The notes below the pieces were generated by a model. That model worked only from the letters and a program-made list of their open reading frames with translations, searched no databases and was not told where the DNA came from. DNA of 64,000 bases from Psychrobacter sp. I-STPA6b (GTDB lineage Bacteria; Pseudomonadota; Gammaproteobacteria; Pseudomonadales; Moraxellaceae): assembly GCF_020662265.1 (NCBI RefSeq), contig NZ_VEWM01000022.1:22529-86528 (forward strand), in the 5' to 3' direction. Positions 17,947 through 28,155 of the stretch are shown here, piece after piece. Within the stretch, counting starts at the first letter, position 1; each line of letters starts with the position of its first letter. The position numbers and the translations under genes are program-made.

Positions 17947-18109
17947 ATAAATGCTTAGTAGTTAGCCTCACTTAGCCACAAAAGTGAATGTAGTGAATGC
18001 GGTAAATGCAGTGATTGGGCTGATTGGACTGATTGGAGTGAATGGGATAAAAATAGAGTGAAAAAAGTGTGGTTGTTGTTGTCATGTTTATACAGCTTAT
18101 TTAGGCTTT

Positions 18110-18180
18110 GTTGCACTTTTATCCTACTTTTATCCTATTTGCATCCTACTTTTTTCCCACCCACTTTTATCCTACCTTTA
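18110..18180 (+). repeat. short direct repeats of TTTTATCCTA / GCATCCTA
   Basis: CTTTTATCCTA occurs three times, with a GCATCCTACTTTT variant among them, in the gap between the MLN-repeat gene and hslO. The preceding bases (17990-18050) hold a GTGAATG/TGATTGG-type imperfect repeat. No gene is seen here. Confidence 0.5.
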
Positions 18181-18217
18181 TTTTATTAAGCCAGTAAAAG
18201 GTAAGGCTCAATAGACC

Positions 18218-19180
18218 CTAGTCATCAGCAAATAAAGCATTTATTTGTGTCTGATTAAAGTGATATAACGCCCCACAAAATCCGCAATCCATTTCAATTC
18301 CGCCTTGCTCTACGCAGATATCTAAGGCTTCGGCTTGACCAATCTGGATAATGGCAGTTTGGCACTTTTCTTCTGAGCAGGTACAGCCAAATTGTAATGC
18401 CACTGCCTCAGGAACAACGACGTCTTCCTCATGATAGAGGCGATAGAGTATTTCGTTGGCAGTCTCTTGGGTTAGCTCGCTGTCTTTGACCGTGCGTGTG
18501 AGCATGGTCAGGCGTGACCATAAATCATCGTCTTCGCTGATGCCTTCATTCAGCTCGGCATCTCTTTTTTCTTCGGCAGTTTGCGGTAGCATCTGTACCA
18601 ATATGCCCCCTGCTTGCAAGCCATCACAGGTAAGAGAAATTAGGGTCGGGATTTGTGCTGATTGGTATTGATAGTGTGCCAGACAGTCTGCCAGATTGTC
18701 ATGACCACGCTCAACGATGCCTTGATAGGCTTCCCCTTTTTCAGGCTGGATGTTGATAAATAATACCCCTTGCCCCACTGCACCAAGCTCAGCAAAGGCT
18801 TCATTAGCCGTGGTTTTTTGTTGCCATGCGTCCGCTTGTGCATCGGTTTCATGTTTCCAACTGGCAAGCGCACGGATAATACCTGTATTGTCACATTCTG
18901 CCATTGCCCAGTTAAGTAGGCTGTCAGGGTCAGAGGACTGGAGCTGTATTGAGAGCCTGCCGTTGATTTTGAGTGTGCCGATAAGTAGGCTTGATGCAGT
19001 GAGCATCTCACCAAGTAGGCGTTTGATGGCTTCGGGATAGTCTTTTTGTGCAATGATACTGCCATAACTGCGCTCTAGGCGTACGACATCACCACGAACA
19101 GGTGAGTTCTGCACAAAAAAACGCTGACGTAAGTCATTGGTGGCAGGAAGTGGGCTGTGAGTTGCTTGTGTTTGCGTCAT
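18218..19180 (-). CDS. hslO: Hsp33 redox-regulated chaperonin
   Basis: The 320-residue protein ends with the zinc switch of Hsp33: a CTC pair in FGCTCSEEKC and, about 30 residues later, CGFC in MDCGFCGALYHF. Family knowledge says the four cysteines hold zinc in the reduced, inactive state and release it on peroxide plus heat stress, converting the protein to a holdase. The N-terminal part (LRQRFFVQNSPVRGDVVRLE) is also typical. It is divergent from tilS and shares a 285-bp promoter region with it. Confidence 0.95.
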   Translation of the reverse strand: MTQTQATHSPLPATNDLRQRFFVQNSPVRGDVVRLERSYGSIIAQKDYPEAIKRLLGEMLTASSLLIGTLKINGRLSIQLQSSDPDSLLNWAMAECDNTGIIRALASWKHETDAQADAWQQKTTANEAFAELGAVGQGVLFINIQPEKGEAYQGIVERGHDNLADCLAHYQYQSAQIPTLISLTCDGLQAGGILVQMLPQTAEEKRDAELNEGISEDDDLWSRLTMLTRTVKDSELTQETANEILYRLYHEEDVVVPEAVALQFGCTCSEEKCQTAIIQIGQAEALDICVEQGGIEMDCGFCGALYHFNQTQINALFADD

Positions 19181-19488
19181 AATTTCTCATTCAATGCTAA
19201 AATGGTTTTTGTGAAAATATATTTTCAGGAATTAGATATTTAATGGGGCTTTGCTGTCCAGAGTTCAACACAGCTTCATGGTTTTATATGATATAGTCAA
19301 TTCAAGATAATACTGTTATCAGCAAAACGAGCGTAGGTGTAACAGCTCTTATATTCTTATAAAAGCAGGTACTGCAAGCGACTTTGACGATGTAATAGTT
19401 TTGTATTGATTTATATTGAGCCGACTAGCCGACTATAGGTTTTCCAGTATGGGATTGCCAGTTTATGCCCTCCGATGAGGATGCCAAT

Positions 19489-21135
19489 ATGACCGAGATT
19501 GCGATTTCTCAGATGTATAAAGAGCGCACAGCCATGCCGTTGTTGACAGCATTGCTGGACAGTGTAAAGGCACATCGTCAGCAGTTGCGGGGTAGGCGAG
19601 TGTGGCTGGCGTGTAGTGGCGGACGGGATTCGCTCAGTTTGTCAGCCATTTGTCAGCAGTTATATCTGGCGGGGCAGTTGCCATTTTTGCCACAGCTACT
19701 GCATGTCAATCATGGCTTGCAGTCTGCCAATGCCACATGGGCGACACAGGTGCAAGCATGGGCGCAGTCGCAGGGATTGCCGTGCCGTGTATTAGAGGCG
19801 CAGTTGACAGGAAGCAATGAGCAGTCAGCCAGAGAGGGGCGTTATACTGCCATGATGCAGGTGATGAACCAAGAGGATGTACTTATATTGGCGCATCATA
19901 GTGACGACCAAGCTGAGACGGTGCTGATGCGCTTATTTAATGGGGCAGGGGTATCAGGACTGGCAGGTATGCGCACATGGTCAAGCAAAAGCCACGCAGG
20001 AAGACACATTTGTCTATGGCGACCGTGGTTAACAGTCAGCCGAGCGCAAATTACTGCTTATGCTCAGCAAGCCAATCTCCCTTATATTGATGACCCGACC
20101 AACACATTAGCAGACCCAACACCACAAATAGAAATGAATGCTCAGCGCATAGCAGAGCAAGGTAATGAGCGTGCATGGTTGCGCAGTGTTATTTTGCCAC
20201 AGTTGCACCAACGTTACCCACAGTTGAGTAATAACATTGCCCGTAGTGCATTATTGTGCCTTGATGCCAGTCAGATAGTCACTGAGCAGGTGCAAGCCGA
20301 TAAACAGAAGCTAACAGAGCTAGGGCATCGACAGAATCGACAGCTTGCTGACTGGCAAGCAGTGCTGGATATTGAAGCCTTGCTACAGTTGCCATCTGCT
20401 CGTCAGTCTGCATTGGTGCATTTATGGCTTACCCCGCAGTGTCAAAATCGTGCTTCTTCATCGGCATTGATGGTGGGATTGCCACCGCCAAAACGTCTGG
20501 TCGATGATGTTCTACGGCTGTGTCAGCGTACAGATGGTGACCACCAAACCTGTCTATATTGGCAAAGTGGCACGCAGTCGTATCATATTCGCCGTCATCA
20601 AGGGCAGTTATATCGGCTTCGGGCTGAATGGGAAGACTGGTTAGCACAGCGACCAAATGAGCAACAGCTTGTACTAACGCCCCAAAAGTCACAGATGATG
20701 GATAGCGTCCTTTTAAAAACTGCCCGTTGTGATAGCATCCAGATAGAGTGGTCTATCCAAGGTATGTCTCAACTGGTCTATCTGACTGAGATATGCGCTC
20801 AGTCAAAGCCTAGGGAGATACGATTAAAGTTTGAGCCATTGCCCAAAGACTTGCCATTAAGACTGGCAGGGCGTAAAGGTAGCAAGTCGGGAAAAAAGCT
20901 ACTGCAAGCACTACATCAGCCCGTATTTTATCGTCCTTCAGTCGTATTATGCTCATTATGTGTGCAAGAAAATACAGAGCAGGACAAAGTAGACAAGTAT
21001 GATATACAGAAGTGGCAACCTTTGTTTCTTGTCAGTATCACAGGTATTGCAGTTTTACAAAGCGACTATGCAGAGCAGTTAAGCGCATTGGTGCAGTCCC
21101 ATCAGCTTATTTCACAAGTTGATGCTCACGGTTGA
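19489..21135 (+). CDS. tilS: tRNA(Ile)-lysidine synthase
   Basis: TilS modifies C34 of tRNA-Ile(CAU) to lysidine with ATP and lysine, which is essential for AUA decoding. The PP-loop ATP-binding motif SGGRDS lies near the N-terminus (VWLACSGGRDSLSL), followed by LLHVNHGL, the DQAETVLMRLFNGAGVSGLAGM segment and IDDPTN. The C-terminal region with RLAGRKGSKSGKKLLQAL is the tRNA-binding TilS C domain. ATG 19489 is preferred (548 residues) because GAGG lies 8 bp before it; ATG 19465, 24 bp earlier, lacks one. At this length it is longer than E. coli TilS, with insertions in the linker region. Confidence 0.93.
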   Translation: MTEIAISQMYKERTAMPLLTALLDSVKAHRQQLRGRRVWLACSGGRDSLSLSAICQQLYLAGQLPFLPQLLHVNHGLQSANATWATQVQAWAQSQGLPCRVLEAQLTGSNEQSAREGRYTAMMQVMNQEDVLILAHHSDDQAETVLMRLFNGAGVSGLAGMRTWSSKSHAGRHICLWRPWLTVSRAQITAYAQQANLPYIDDPTNTLADPTPQIEMNAQRIAEQGNERAWLRSVILPQLHQRYPQLSNNIARSALLCLDASQIVTEQVQADKQKLTELGHRQNRQLADWQAVLDIEALLQLPSARQSALVHLWLTPQCQNRASSSALMVGLPPPKRLVDDVLRLCQRTDGDHQTCLYWQSGTQSYHIRRHQGQLYRLRAEWEDWLAQRPNEQQLVLTPQKSQMMDSVLLKTARCDSIQIEWSIQGMSQLVYLTEICAQSKPREIRLKFEPLPKDLPLRLAGRKGSKSGKKLLQALHQPVFYRPSVVLCSLCVQENTEQDKVDKYDIQKWQPLFLVSITGIAVLQSDYAEQLSALVQSHQLISQVDAHG

Positions 21136-21287
21136 TGTTCATGACGAAGTAACCTGCGATATGCTACACTAAACGCCATTTTGACAAGATATCAACTTGG
21201 ATATGAGTAACGATGTAACCTATGCAATATCTGGTGATATTTTGTTTGATTGTAAAGTTTTTAATATAAACTTAGGGGCAAAGCACT

Positions 21288-22112
21288 ATGTTGGAAGATA
21301 AAAAAATCAGCTTTATTGGTGGTGGCAATATGGCTCAGGCACTGATTAGTGGTTTATTGGGCAAAGGCGTGCCACCCAAGCATATCACCGTCGTTGACCC
21401 AAACTTGGATAAAAGAGAATATCTACAGAATAAAGGGCTTAATACTGCGACACCAGAAGAATGTATTGCCCAAGCCATTGAAGGTGCGGATGTTGTCGTA
21501 TTGGCAGTCAAACCGCAAGTGATGAAAAGTGTGGTTGCAGAGTTTGCTTCAGCATTAAATAATCAGTTGGTTATCTCTGTTGCTGCTGGCTTATCAACTC
21601 AAAGCTTGAGCCAGATGCTTGGTGGTTATACACAAATTGTTCGTGCCATGCCAAATACCCCAGCAATGATTCAAATGGGTGCAACAGGGCTATATGCCAC
21701 AGATGATATCAGTAGTGAGCAAAAGCAACTGGCGACAGAAGTGATGGCGGCATCTGGATTGGTGCTATGGGTAGAAGACGAAGCGCATATGCATGCCGTG
21801 ACCGCAGTTTCTGGCTCAGCCCCTGCTTATATCTTTTACTTTATTGAGTCGATGATTGAAGGTGGCGTTGAGCTTGGTTTATCTCGCAAACAGGCATCAG
21901 CATTGGCAATGCAAACCGTATTGGGTGCAGCACAGATGAGCATCACCAGTGAGGATACACCTGAAAAATTACGTCGAAATGTGACCTCACCCAATGGTAC
22001 AACCCAAGCTGCCATTGAATCGATGCAAAGCGATGAAGTTGGTGCATTGATTCAAAAAGCCATGCAAGCATGCTATACACGTAGTCAGCAGATTAGTGAT
22101 GAGATGAATTAG
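21288..22112 (+). CDS. proC: pyrroline-5-carboxylate reductase
   Basis: The 274-residue enzyme reduces pyrroline-5-carboxylate to proline with NAD(P)H. The Rossmann motif FIGGGNMAQALISG begins near residue 9. VVLAVKPQVM, RAMPNTPAMIQMGATGL and the catalytic-domain sequence TAVSGSAPAYIFYFIE are classic ProC segments, and the end carries VTSPNGTTQAAI. The start ATG follows an AGGGG binding site. It is 73 bp upstream of yggT, the usual partner in gamma-proteobacteria, and probably cotranscribed with it. Confidence 0.96.
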   Translation: MLEDKKISFIGGGNMAQALISGLLGKGVPPKHITVVDPNLDKREYLQNKGLNTATPEECIAQAIEGADVVVLAVKPQVMKSVVAEFASALNNQLVISVAAGLSTQSLSQMLGGYTQIVRAMPNTPAMIQMGATGLYATDDISSEQKQLATEVMAASGLVLWVEDEAHMHAVTAVSGSAPAYIFYFIESMIEGGVELGLSRKQASALAMQTVLGAAQMSITSEDTPEKLRRNVTSPNGTTQAAIESMQSDEVGALIQKAMQACYTRSQQISDEMN

Positions 22113-22185
22113 TTATCATAATCATGACTAAATATGAACGAAGAAAAAGTTACAATTAATCAAACCAGATGATGAGTAAGCATGA

Positions 22186-22755
22186 ATGGATAGTATTTTG
22201 AGTGATATATTTAACATGGTCATTAGGTTTGCCATGTTGCTGATTTTTATACGTTTTATGTTGCAGTTTGCGGGTATAGACCGTCGTAACCCTTATGCAA
22301 TGCCAGCATATAAAGCAACACAGGTAGTGGATTTGTTTGGGCGTATTTTTCCAACCATCGCCCAAGGTCGGGTCAGTTTAGCGGCGATTGTCTTGATGTT
22401 CTTATTACGTCTGATTAGCATCTCTGGTAATGCTGCATTGGGCGGGCAGGGTGTTTCACCAATTGAGCTGTTTTTCTTTGCCACCACCACATTAGCCTTA
22501 GACTTTTTAAGTATGTGTCGATATCTGATTATGGGCTCTATCATTATCAGTTGGATTGTGGTTTTTACCCAAAAGATGCACCCCATTTTAGGTATCATCA
22601 TGCAGTTGGCTGAGCCAATTTTAGCACCGTTTCGTCGGATTACCCCCAATCTTGGTATGTTGGACTTATCACCCATCGTTGCCTTCTTTGTCATCTATTT
22701 GGCAGAGATAGTCATACGTACCGTGGGTAGTAATATGATTCCAATGCTTGGCTAA
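22186..22755 (+). CDS. YggT family integral membrane protein
   Basis: The 189-residue protein is the two-repeat form of the YggT family, with two copies of a hydrophobic hairpin and the conserved PILAPFRRITPNLGMLDLSPIVAFF motif near the C-terminus. An equivalent earlier copy is degenerate (DLFGRIFPTIAQGRVSLAAIVLMF). It sits in the inner membrane, and its homologues are linked to osmotic response and cell-division-associated functions, without a defined activity. It follows proC and ends at a terminator. Confidence 0.9.
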   Translation: MDSILSDIFNMVIRFAMLLIFIRFMLQFAGIDRRNPYAMPAYKATQVVDLFGRIFPTIAQGRVSLAAIVLMFLLRLISISGNAALGGQGVSPIELFFFATTTLALDFLSMCRYLIMGSIIISWIVVFTQKMHPILGIIMQLAEPILAPFRRITPNLGMLDLSPIVAFFVIYLAEIVIRTVGSNMIPMLG

Positions 22756-22787
22756 TCATACTTAACAATACAATGGATTTTTATAGA

Positions 22788-22822
22788 GGCGTGGTAATAA
22801 AATAGTTACCACGCCTTATTTT
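22788..22822. terminator. bidirectional terminator between yggT and thiD
   Basis: GGCGTGGTAA and TTACCACGCC form a perfect 10-bp stem followed by TTATTTTATT. It lies between convergent yggT and thiD. Confidence 0.8.
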
Positions 22823-22877
22823 ATTCTTCAAATCTTGGTTGGTAGGTTATTGCAGACATACCGAATGAAAGACAGTA

Positions 22878-23735
<858 letters not shown>

Positions 23736-23796
23736 CTATAAAGGTAAAATACCCATATTTACGAGAAGTCATTTATTAGAAATCTTAGCACAACAC

Positions 23797-23824
23797 TTGC
23801 AATTTATTTTTGCTTTGTTATAAT
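23797..23824 (+). promoter_or_regulatory. promoter of tRNA-Ser
   Basis: TTGCAA and TATAAT are separated by 16 bp and lie 55 bp before tRNA-Ser. The match to a sigma-70 promoter is good. Confidence 0.7.
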
Positions 23825-23878
23825 ACACGCCCACAGCATATGATGATATGAGTTAATCATAACAACATAACTGACCAC

Positions 23879-23969
23879 GGTGAAGTGGGTGAGTGGCTGA
23901 AACCACACCCCTGCTAAGGGTGCATACGTTAATCGCGTATCGAGGGTTCGAATCCCTCCTTCACCGCCA
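23879..23969 (+). tRNA. tRNA-Ser (anticodon GCT)
   Basis: The 91-nt gene with encoded CCA has an acceptor stem GGTGAAG/CTTCACC, an anticodon loop CTGCTAA giving GCT, a long class II variable arm and the T-arm GGGTTCGAATCCC. It reads AGC and AGU serine codons. Confidence 0.97.
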
Positions 23970-24054
23970 TTTATCTATTTGATGATTTTATCAAGTTATA
24001 AATAGACAGAGTGTTATTTATAACGGTTAAAATAAAAAATAGAGTAAAAAGTGG

Positions 24055-24082
24055 TTGACACAGTGAAAATAATCACTATAAT
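24055..24082 (+). promoter_or_regulatory. promoter of tRNA-Arg
   Basis: TTGACA and TATAAT are separated by 16 bp, 67 bp before the tRNA. This is a near-consensus sigma-70 promoter, so tRNA-Arg is transcribed independently of tRNA-Ser. Confidence 0.8.
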
Positions 24083-24148
24083 AACCAACTCATTATCCAG
24101 TAATCAAAATTAATATTTGATAACAGATAATGAAAATAGCAATATCAT

Positions 24149-24225
24149 GCGCCCGTAGCTCAGCTGGATAGAGCACTTGGCTACGAACTAAGGGGTCGGG
24201 AGTTCGAATCTCTCCGGGCGCACCA
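24149..24225 (+). tRNA. tRNA-Arg (anticodon ACG)
   Basis: The 77-nt gene with encoded CCA has acceptor GCGCCCG/CGGGCGC, the D-arm GCTCAGCTGGATAGAGC and the loop CTACGAA, giving ACG (inosine at the wobble position after modification). Confidence 0.97.
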
Positions 24226-24260
24226 TTTGCTAAATACACCCATCATATATGATGATATTG

Positions 24261-24292
24261 AATCGCCAGTTAATGACTTCGGCGATTTTTTT
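24261..24292 (+). terminator. terminator after tRNA-Arg
   Basis: AATCGCC and GGCGATT form a 7-bp stem followed by seven T. Confidence 0.8.
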
Positions 24293-24470
24293 GTGTCTAA
24301 AAATTATTAGCTCATCATCATACTCTTCAAGATGCACTTGATACGAAGGATTGGTTTCTCTATGCCAGAGTTGCTATAATCCAACGCGTATCAACGCATA
24401 TAATTTTTCATACCATATAACCCCTTTATCAGGCTATTGATACGCCTGACTCTCTTTTAGGTTACCATCT

Positions 24471-25088
24471 ATGCAGACGTCTCGTAGAAATACATCCGAT
24501 GAGCCAAAAATTGCTCGTGCTAGTACACGAATGATTGCCATTGTATACGATGGTATGTTGATTTTGGCGTTGCTTTTTTTGGTTGGTACAGTATTAACTG
24601 TCATTGGTACAAACTTAACGATGGATATCGGCGTTAACTCTGATGAGGCACAAGAGCTACCAAATTGGTACCAAAACTTGGTGATGACCCCTTCGTTTGT
24701 ATTAACCTTGATTGGATTTTATGGCGTATTTTGGCGGCGCTCTGGACAGACATTAGGCATGCAAACATGGCGATTAAAAACGGTGACAGCTCAAGGCAAA
24801 TTACTTGACTGGGGGCAAACTATCAAACGTATTTTATCAGCGTGTGTGATACCTGTACTGTGTGCCATCGTTGCTGGTTTATTGCATGGTTTTTCTAGTG
24901 AAGCACGGGCAGCCATGTTAAGCAGTGCTTTTTTTGGATTAATTTTTAACTATGCCTTTTGTCTGTTTAATCGGCGCGGATTGGCAGTGCATGACATATT
25001 ATCCAATACCGTGACCTTGAAAATGCCAAAAATTCAGCATGAAAGCTTATGGCAATCCTTTAAAAATCGCAAAAAAAAGAATAAATGA
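24471..25088 (+). CDS. RDD family membrane protein
   Basis: The 205-residue protein has the RDD signature near its start (ASTRMIAIVYDGMLILALLFL), with Arg and Asp in the first membrane span, a second span with GFYGVFWRRSGQTLGMQTW, and an AVHDILSNT motif after the last span. It is an inner-membrane protein with three or four helices and a strongly basic C-terminal tail (FKNRKKKNK). RDD proteins have no settled function; some affect ion transport. It is monocistronic. Confidence 0.88.
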   Translation: MQTSRRNTSDEPKIARASTRMIAIVYDGMLILALLFLVGTVLTVIGTNLTMDIGVNSDEAQELPNWYQNLVMTPSFVLTLIGFYGVFWRRSGQTLGMQTWRLKTVTAQGKLLDWGQTIKRILSACVIPVLCAIVAGLLHGFSSEARAAMLSSAFFGLIFNYAFCLFNRRGLAVHDILSNTVTLKMPKIQHESLWQSFKNRKKKNK

Positions 25089-25266
25089 TGTCTGGCAGCT
25101 CATAGACTATCGCATGTGATAGCGCTTAGCACTAATATAAATAAGAATGGCTTGCGTTACTCACACTTTCACATAAAACTGAAGTAATGTCATGACAGTG
25201 TTTATTGTGTAAATCAGCTATAGTATCTTTTTTAGCGATATATTCTAGCGAAGAGAGGAAATAGCC

Positions 25267-25746
25267 ATGAATAAGCAAGCCAGTGTTGATTTAGAACAAG
25301 ATATTTTTGCAGCATTGATTGCCAATCACGAAGTACAGCGTGATATGTGTGAGCAGTTAGAAAGTGAGCAAGATTTCCAAAAGCGCAAAGCCATATTTTC
25401 TGAGCTAAAGCTAGAGTTACATGCCCATGCTGCCGCTGAAGAGCGTCATTTGTATATCCCTGTGATGCAACATGATGAGGGCTTAGAGTTATCTCGTCAT
25501 GCCATTACAGAGCATCATGAGATGGATGAGCTGATTGAAACCTTAGAAGATGGACGAGTCGGGCAAGAGACTTGGGATGAAGCATGTGCCAAGCTGATTG
25601 ATAAAGTGCGCCATCACCTCAAAGAAGAGGAAGATGAGTTTTTCAAACAAGCCAAAAAAATCCTCGATACAGACTTACAGCAGCGTTTGGGTGCATTATA
25701 TCAAGTCGAGCATGAAGAATACGAAAAAGCACATGCCAGCGAGTAA
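25267..25746 (+). CDS. hemerythrin HHE domain protein
   Basis: The 159-residue protein is a four-helix HHE-domain protein with histidine/glutamate pairs in order: NHEVQRDM, HAHAAAEERHLYIPVM, HAITEHHEMDELIE and KVRHHLKEEEDEFF. These would bind a di-iron centre. Family members sense or bind O2 or NO or repair iron centres; which applies here is not visible. GAGAGGAAA provides a ribosome binding site. It is alone, followed by a bidirectional terminator. Confidence 0.9.
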   Translation: MNKQASVDLEQDIFAALIANHEVQRDMCEQLESEQDFQKRKAIFSELKLELHAHAAAEERHLYIPVMQHDEGLELSRHAITEHHEMDELIETLEDGRVGQETWDEACAKLIDKVRHHLKEEEDEFFKQAKKILDTDLQQRLGALYQVEHEEYEKAHASE

Positions 25747-25813
25747 GTAAGCAGTTGTAGCCTTACCACATGTATTTTAGGTAGGGATATGAAGAGCATA
25801 GGTGAATAACAGC

Positions 25814-25850
25814 AAAAAAGCCATTTACTAAATAAGTAAATGGCTTTTTA
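25814..25850. terminator. bidirectional terminator
   Basis: AAAAAGCCATTTACT and AGTAAATGGCTTTTT form a long perfect stem between the convergent hemerythrin and panD genes. Confidence 0.88.
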
Positions 25851-25873
25851 ATTGGGAGCGTACAAAATGTCGT

Positions 25874-26254
25874 TTAAGCCACTTGTACAGGGATGATATT
25901 GGCAGTATCTTTCACTGTATTGTCTTCATTGCAATAAACCAGCTTTGGCTTATGGTTATCTGCTTCAGCTTCATCAAGCTGTGCATAGGCACAGATAATC
26001 ACAATATCACCAAGGTCAGCCATATGTGCCGCAGCACCATTTAAAGAGATGATACCTGAGCCAGCTTCAGCACGGATGGCATAAGTACGAAAACGCTTGC
26101 CATTATTGACGTTATAGATGTCAATAGACTCATTTTCTTTAATGCCAGCCAAATCTAAAAGATTACCATCAATGCCACAAGAGCCTTCATAATGGAGGTC
26201 TGCATGAGTGACACGGGCGCGATGTAGCTTGCATTTGAGCATGGTAAGTAACAT
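25874..26254 (-). CDS. panD: aspartate 1-decarboxylase (pyruvoyl enzyme)
   Basis: PanD makes beta-alanine for pantothenate. With the start at 26254 the protein has 126 residues and the self-cleavage site falls exactly at Gly24-Ser25 (HYEGSCGID), as in E. coli; Ser25 becomes the pyruvoyl group. [16 protein letters not shown] and the C-terminal [12 protein letters not shown] are conserved. AAGGAAA precedes this start, while the frame upstream to 26362 is not conserved. It lies 158 bp after pth on the same strand. Confidence 0.95.
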   Translation of the reverse strand: MLLTMLKCKLHRARVTHADLHYEGSCGIDGNLLDLAGIKENESIDIYNVNNGKRFRTYAIRAEAGSGIISLNGAAAHMADLGDIVIICAYAQLDEAEADNHKPKLVYCNEDNTVKDTANIIPVQVA

Positions 26255-26411
26255 AAGGGTTTCCTTGATAGGGTACACAAAGAGTAGTAAAACAATAACA
26301 CGATGTGGAAAAGTGGTGGTAGTAACTTCTTTATGGGGGTAGCATTTGAGATTTAAAGTCATTTGCTACTATCATCATTATACATCATGATAGGCTTGGT
26401 GGACTGTGGTA

Positions 26412-26996
26412 CTAATCTGGAAGCTTAAAGCCGTTAATGTGGTTGCGTGCTTTTTCAATATCACCGCTGATAAGTAGCGATAGTGCATCATGAGCAGCAT
26501 CTAGGGCAGAATTAATGGCAACCTGATCATCAGGTGATGGCTTTGAAAGAACATGACCACTGACTTTGGACTTATGACCTGGATGCCCAATACCGATGCG
26601 TAAACGATGAAAATCATTGCCAATATGTGGTGTGATGTCACGCAGTCCATTATGACCTCCGTGTCCACCCCCTGTTTTTAGCTTAATGCTACCAGCAGGA
26701 ATATCTAACTCATCATGCGCAATCAAAATTTGGGTATTGGCAATATCATAAAAATTTACCATTGGTACAACAGACTGTCCGGACTTGTTCATAAATGTGA
26801 CGGGCAATAATAAGCGCACATCATGGTCAAAAATCCGCCCACGTCCAGTCAGCCCGTGAAATTTTTTGTCGAGTGATAAGTCAATATTAAACTTATCTGC
26901 CAGTTGCTCGACAAACCAAAATCCTGCATTGTGACGAGTCTGTGCATATTGTTGCCCTGGATTGCCTAGACCAACGATAAGTTTTAATGGTGACAT
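26412..26996 (-). CDS. pth: peptidyl-tRNA hydrolase
   Basis: The 194-residue enzyme recycles peptidyl-tRNA. The start at 26996 gives MSPLKLIVGLGNPGQQYAQT with catalytic His22 in RHNAGFW, and has GGAAG upstream; longer frames add unconserved residues. Other motifs are HDELDIPAGSIKLK and GGGHGGHNGLRDI. It follows rplY, the usual order, but two strong hairpins lie between them. Confidence 0.95.
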   Translation of the reverse strand: MSPLKLIVGLGNPGQQYAQTRHNAGFWFVEQLADKFNIDLSLDKKFHGLTGRGRIFDHDVRLLLPVTFMNKSGQSVVPMVNFYDIANTQILIAHDELDIPAGSIKLKTGGGHGGHNGLRDITPHIGNDFHRLRIGIGHPGHKSKVSGHVLSKPSPDDQVAINSALDAAHDALSLLISGDIEKARNHINGFKLPD

Positions 26997-27037
26997 GCTG
27001 ACTTCCAAACGAAATATTTTTATAAAAGGTAGATACA

Positions 27038-27093
27038 ACTAAAGGCATATCATATCCATATGCCTTTAGTGGGGTCAAGTATGAGACTTGACC
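27038..27093 (-). other. two tandem perfect hairpins in the rplY-pth spacer
   Basis: ACTAAAGGCATAT pairs with ATATGCCTTTAGT (13 bp, 7-nt loop, 27038-27070), and GGTCAAGT pairs with ACTTGACC (8 bp, 5-nt loop, 27073-27093). Neither has a T run on the minus strand, so they are not plain terminators. They would sit between the rplY stop and the pth ribosome binding site in a shared mRNA. Confidence 0.6.
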
Positions 27094-27168
27094 AAGATAA
27101 AACGACAGATAAATGACAGTACTTTTGCAAGTAATGCTATTTACGATATTGTGAAATATACAGAATGA

Positions 27169-27861
27169 TTATTCTGCGTCATCACCTTCGCTGTCTTCAG
27201 CGCTGTCACCACCTTGCTCAGTGGCTGGTACTTCATCTGCATCAACATCTTCAGCAGGCTCATCAACTTCTTCCACAGTAGGTGGCTGCATGTTGACGAT
27301 AGTACGGTCTGTACCGTCTTCAATTTCAAGCTCATGAATAACAACGCCTTCTGGTAGCTTGATGTCTGACAAGTGGTAAGAATCACCAATAGACATACCT
27401 GATACGTCGATTTCCAAGTATTCTGGCAGTTGTGATGGGATACAAACGATTTCGATATCTGATACCAATGTAGATAAGATACCACCTTCTTTTGTACCAG
27501 GCGCTTCTTCTTTGCCCACAAAGTGAACTGGAACATTCATGTGAATCTTCTGACCTTTTACAACGCGCTGGAAGTCAGCATGCATTGGGTAGCCTTTGGC
27601 TGGGTGGCGTTGTAAGTCTTTGATAACTGCTTGATGTTCTTCGCCATCAGCATTGATGGTTAGAATGTTTGAGAAGAATGCTTCGTTATCAAGAAGTTTA
27701 ACTAGCTCATTGGCACGGATAGCGATAGCAGTTGGCTCTTCATTACCACCATAGATGATGGCAGGAATTAGGTTTTGCTTACGCAGGCGGCGGCTCGCAC
27801 CTTTGCCCTGCTGTTCTTTAGTACGAGCAATGCCCGTTACAGTGTATAGTTCGTTACTCAT
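27169..27861 (-). CDS. rplY: 50S ribosomal protein L25 / general stress protein Ctc
   Basis: The 230-residue protein is the long, two-domain form of L25: an N-terminal 5S-rRNA-binding domain (GKGASRRLRKQNLIPAIIYG, then DLQRHPAKGYPMHADFQRV) and a C-terminal TL5/CTC beta domain (IPSQLPEYLEIDVSGMSIGD). It ends in a strongly acidic low-complexity tail. It is the first gene of the rplY-pth pair, separated from prs by a terminator. Confidence 0.95.
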   Translation of the reverse strand: MSNELYTVTGIARTKEQQGKGASRRLRKQNLIPAIIYGGNEEPTAIAIRANELVKLLDNEAFFSNILTINADGEEHQAVIKDLQRHPAKGYPMHADFQRVVKGQKIHMNVPVHFVGKEEAPGTKEGGILSTLVSDIEIVCIPSQLPEYLEIDVSGMSIGDSYHLSDIKLPEGVVIHELEIEDGTDRTIVNMQPPTVEEVDEPAEDVDADEVPATEQGGDSAEDSEGDDAE

Positions 27862-28078
27862 GGGAGTATCCTTAATTTATGAAAGGGGATGCACTTAATA
27901 TAAAACTTGCGACCAGCTTTGCTATTGTGTACATCAAAAGTTGTTGCATGCGATGGATATGAGTTATCAGCTAGGATAAGTGTATCTTGCATCGGCATAC
28001 ATACCCAAGCTCGCAGTTGCTGATACTTGGATAAAAGAAGAGGCGGTATTATACGCCTTTTATTAAAAAGAATCCAAT

Positions 28079-28113
28079 AAAAAACCGCTATCTATAAGAG
28101 ATAACGGTTTTTA
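28079..28113. terminator. terminator after prs (both directions possible)
   Basis: An AAAACCGCTATCT arm pairs with AGATAACGGTTTT (one mismatch), with A and T runs on the two sides. It lies 43 bp past the prs stop and separates prs from rplY. A second smaller stem, AGGCG/CGCCT, lies at about 28040-28060. Confidence 0.75.
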
Positions 28114-28155
28114 TAACTCGTTTTAAAGCACTTGAATTGTGTTTATGAGTCGTGC

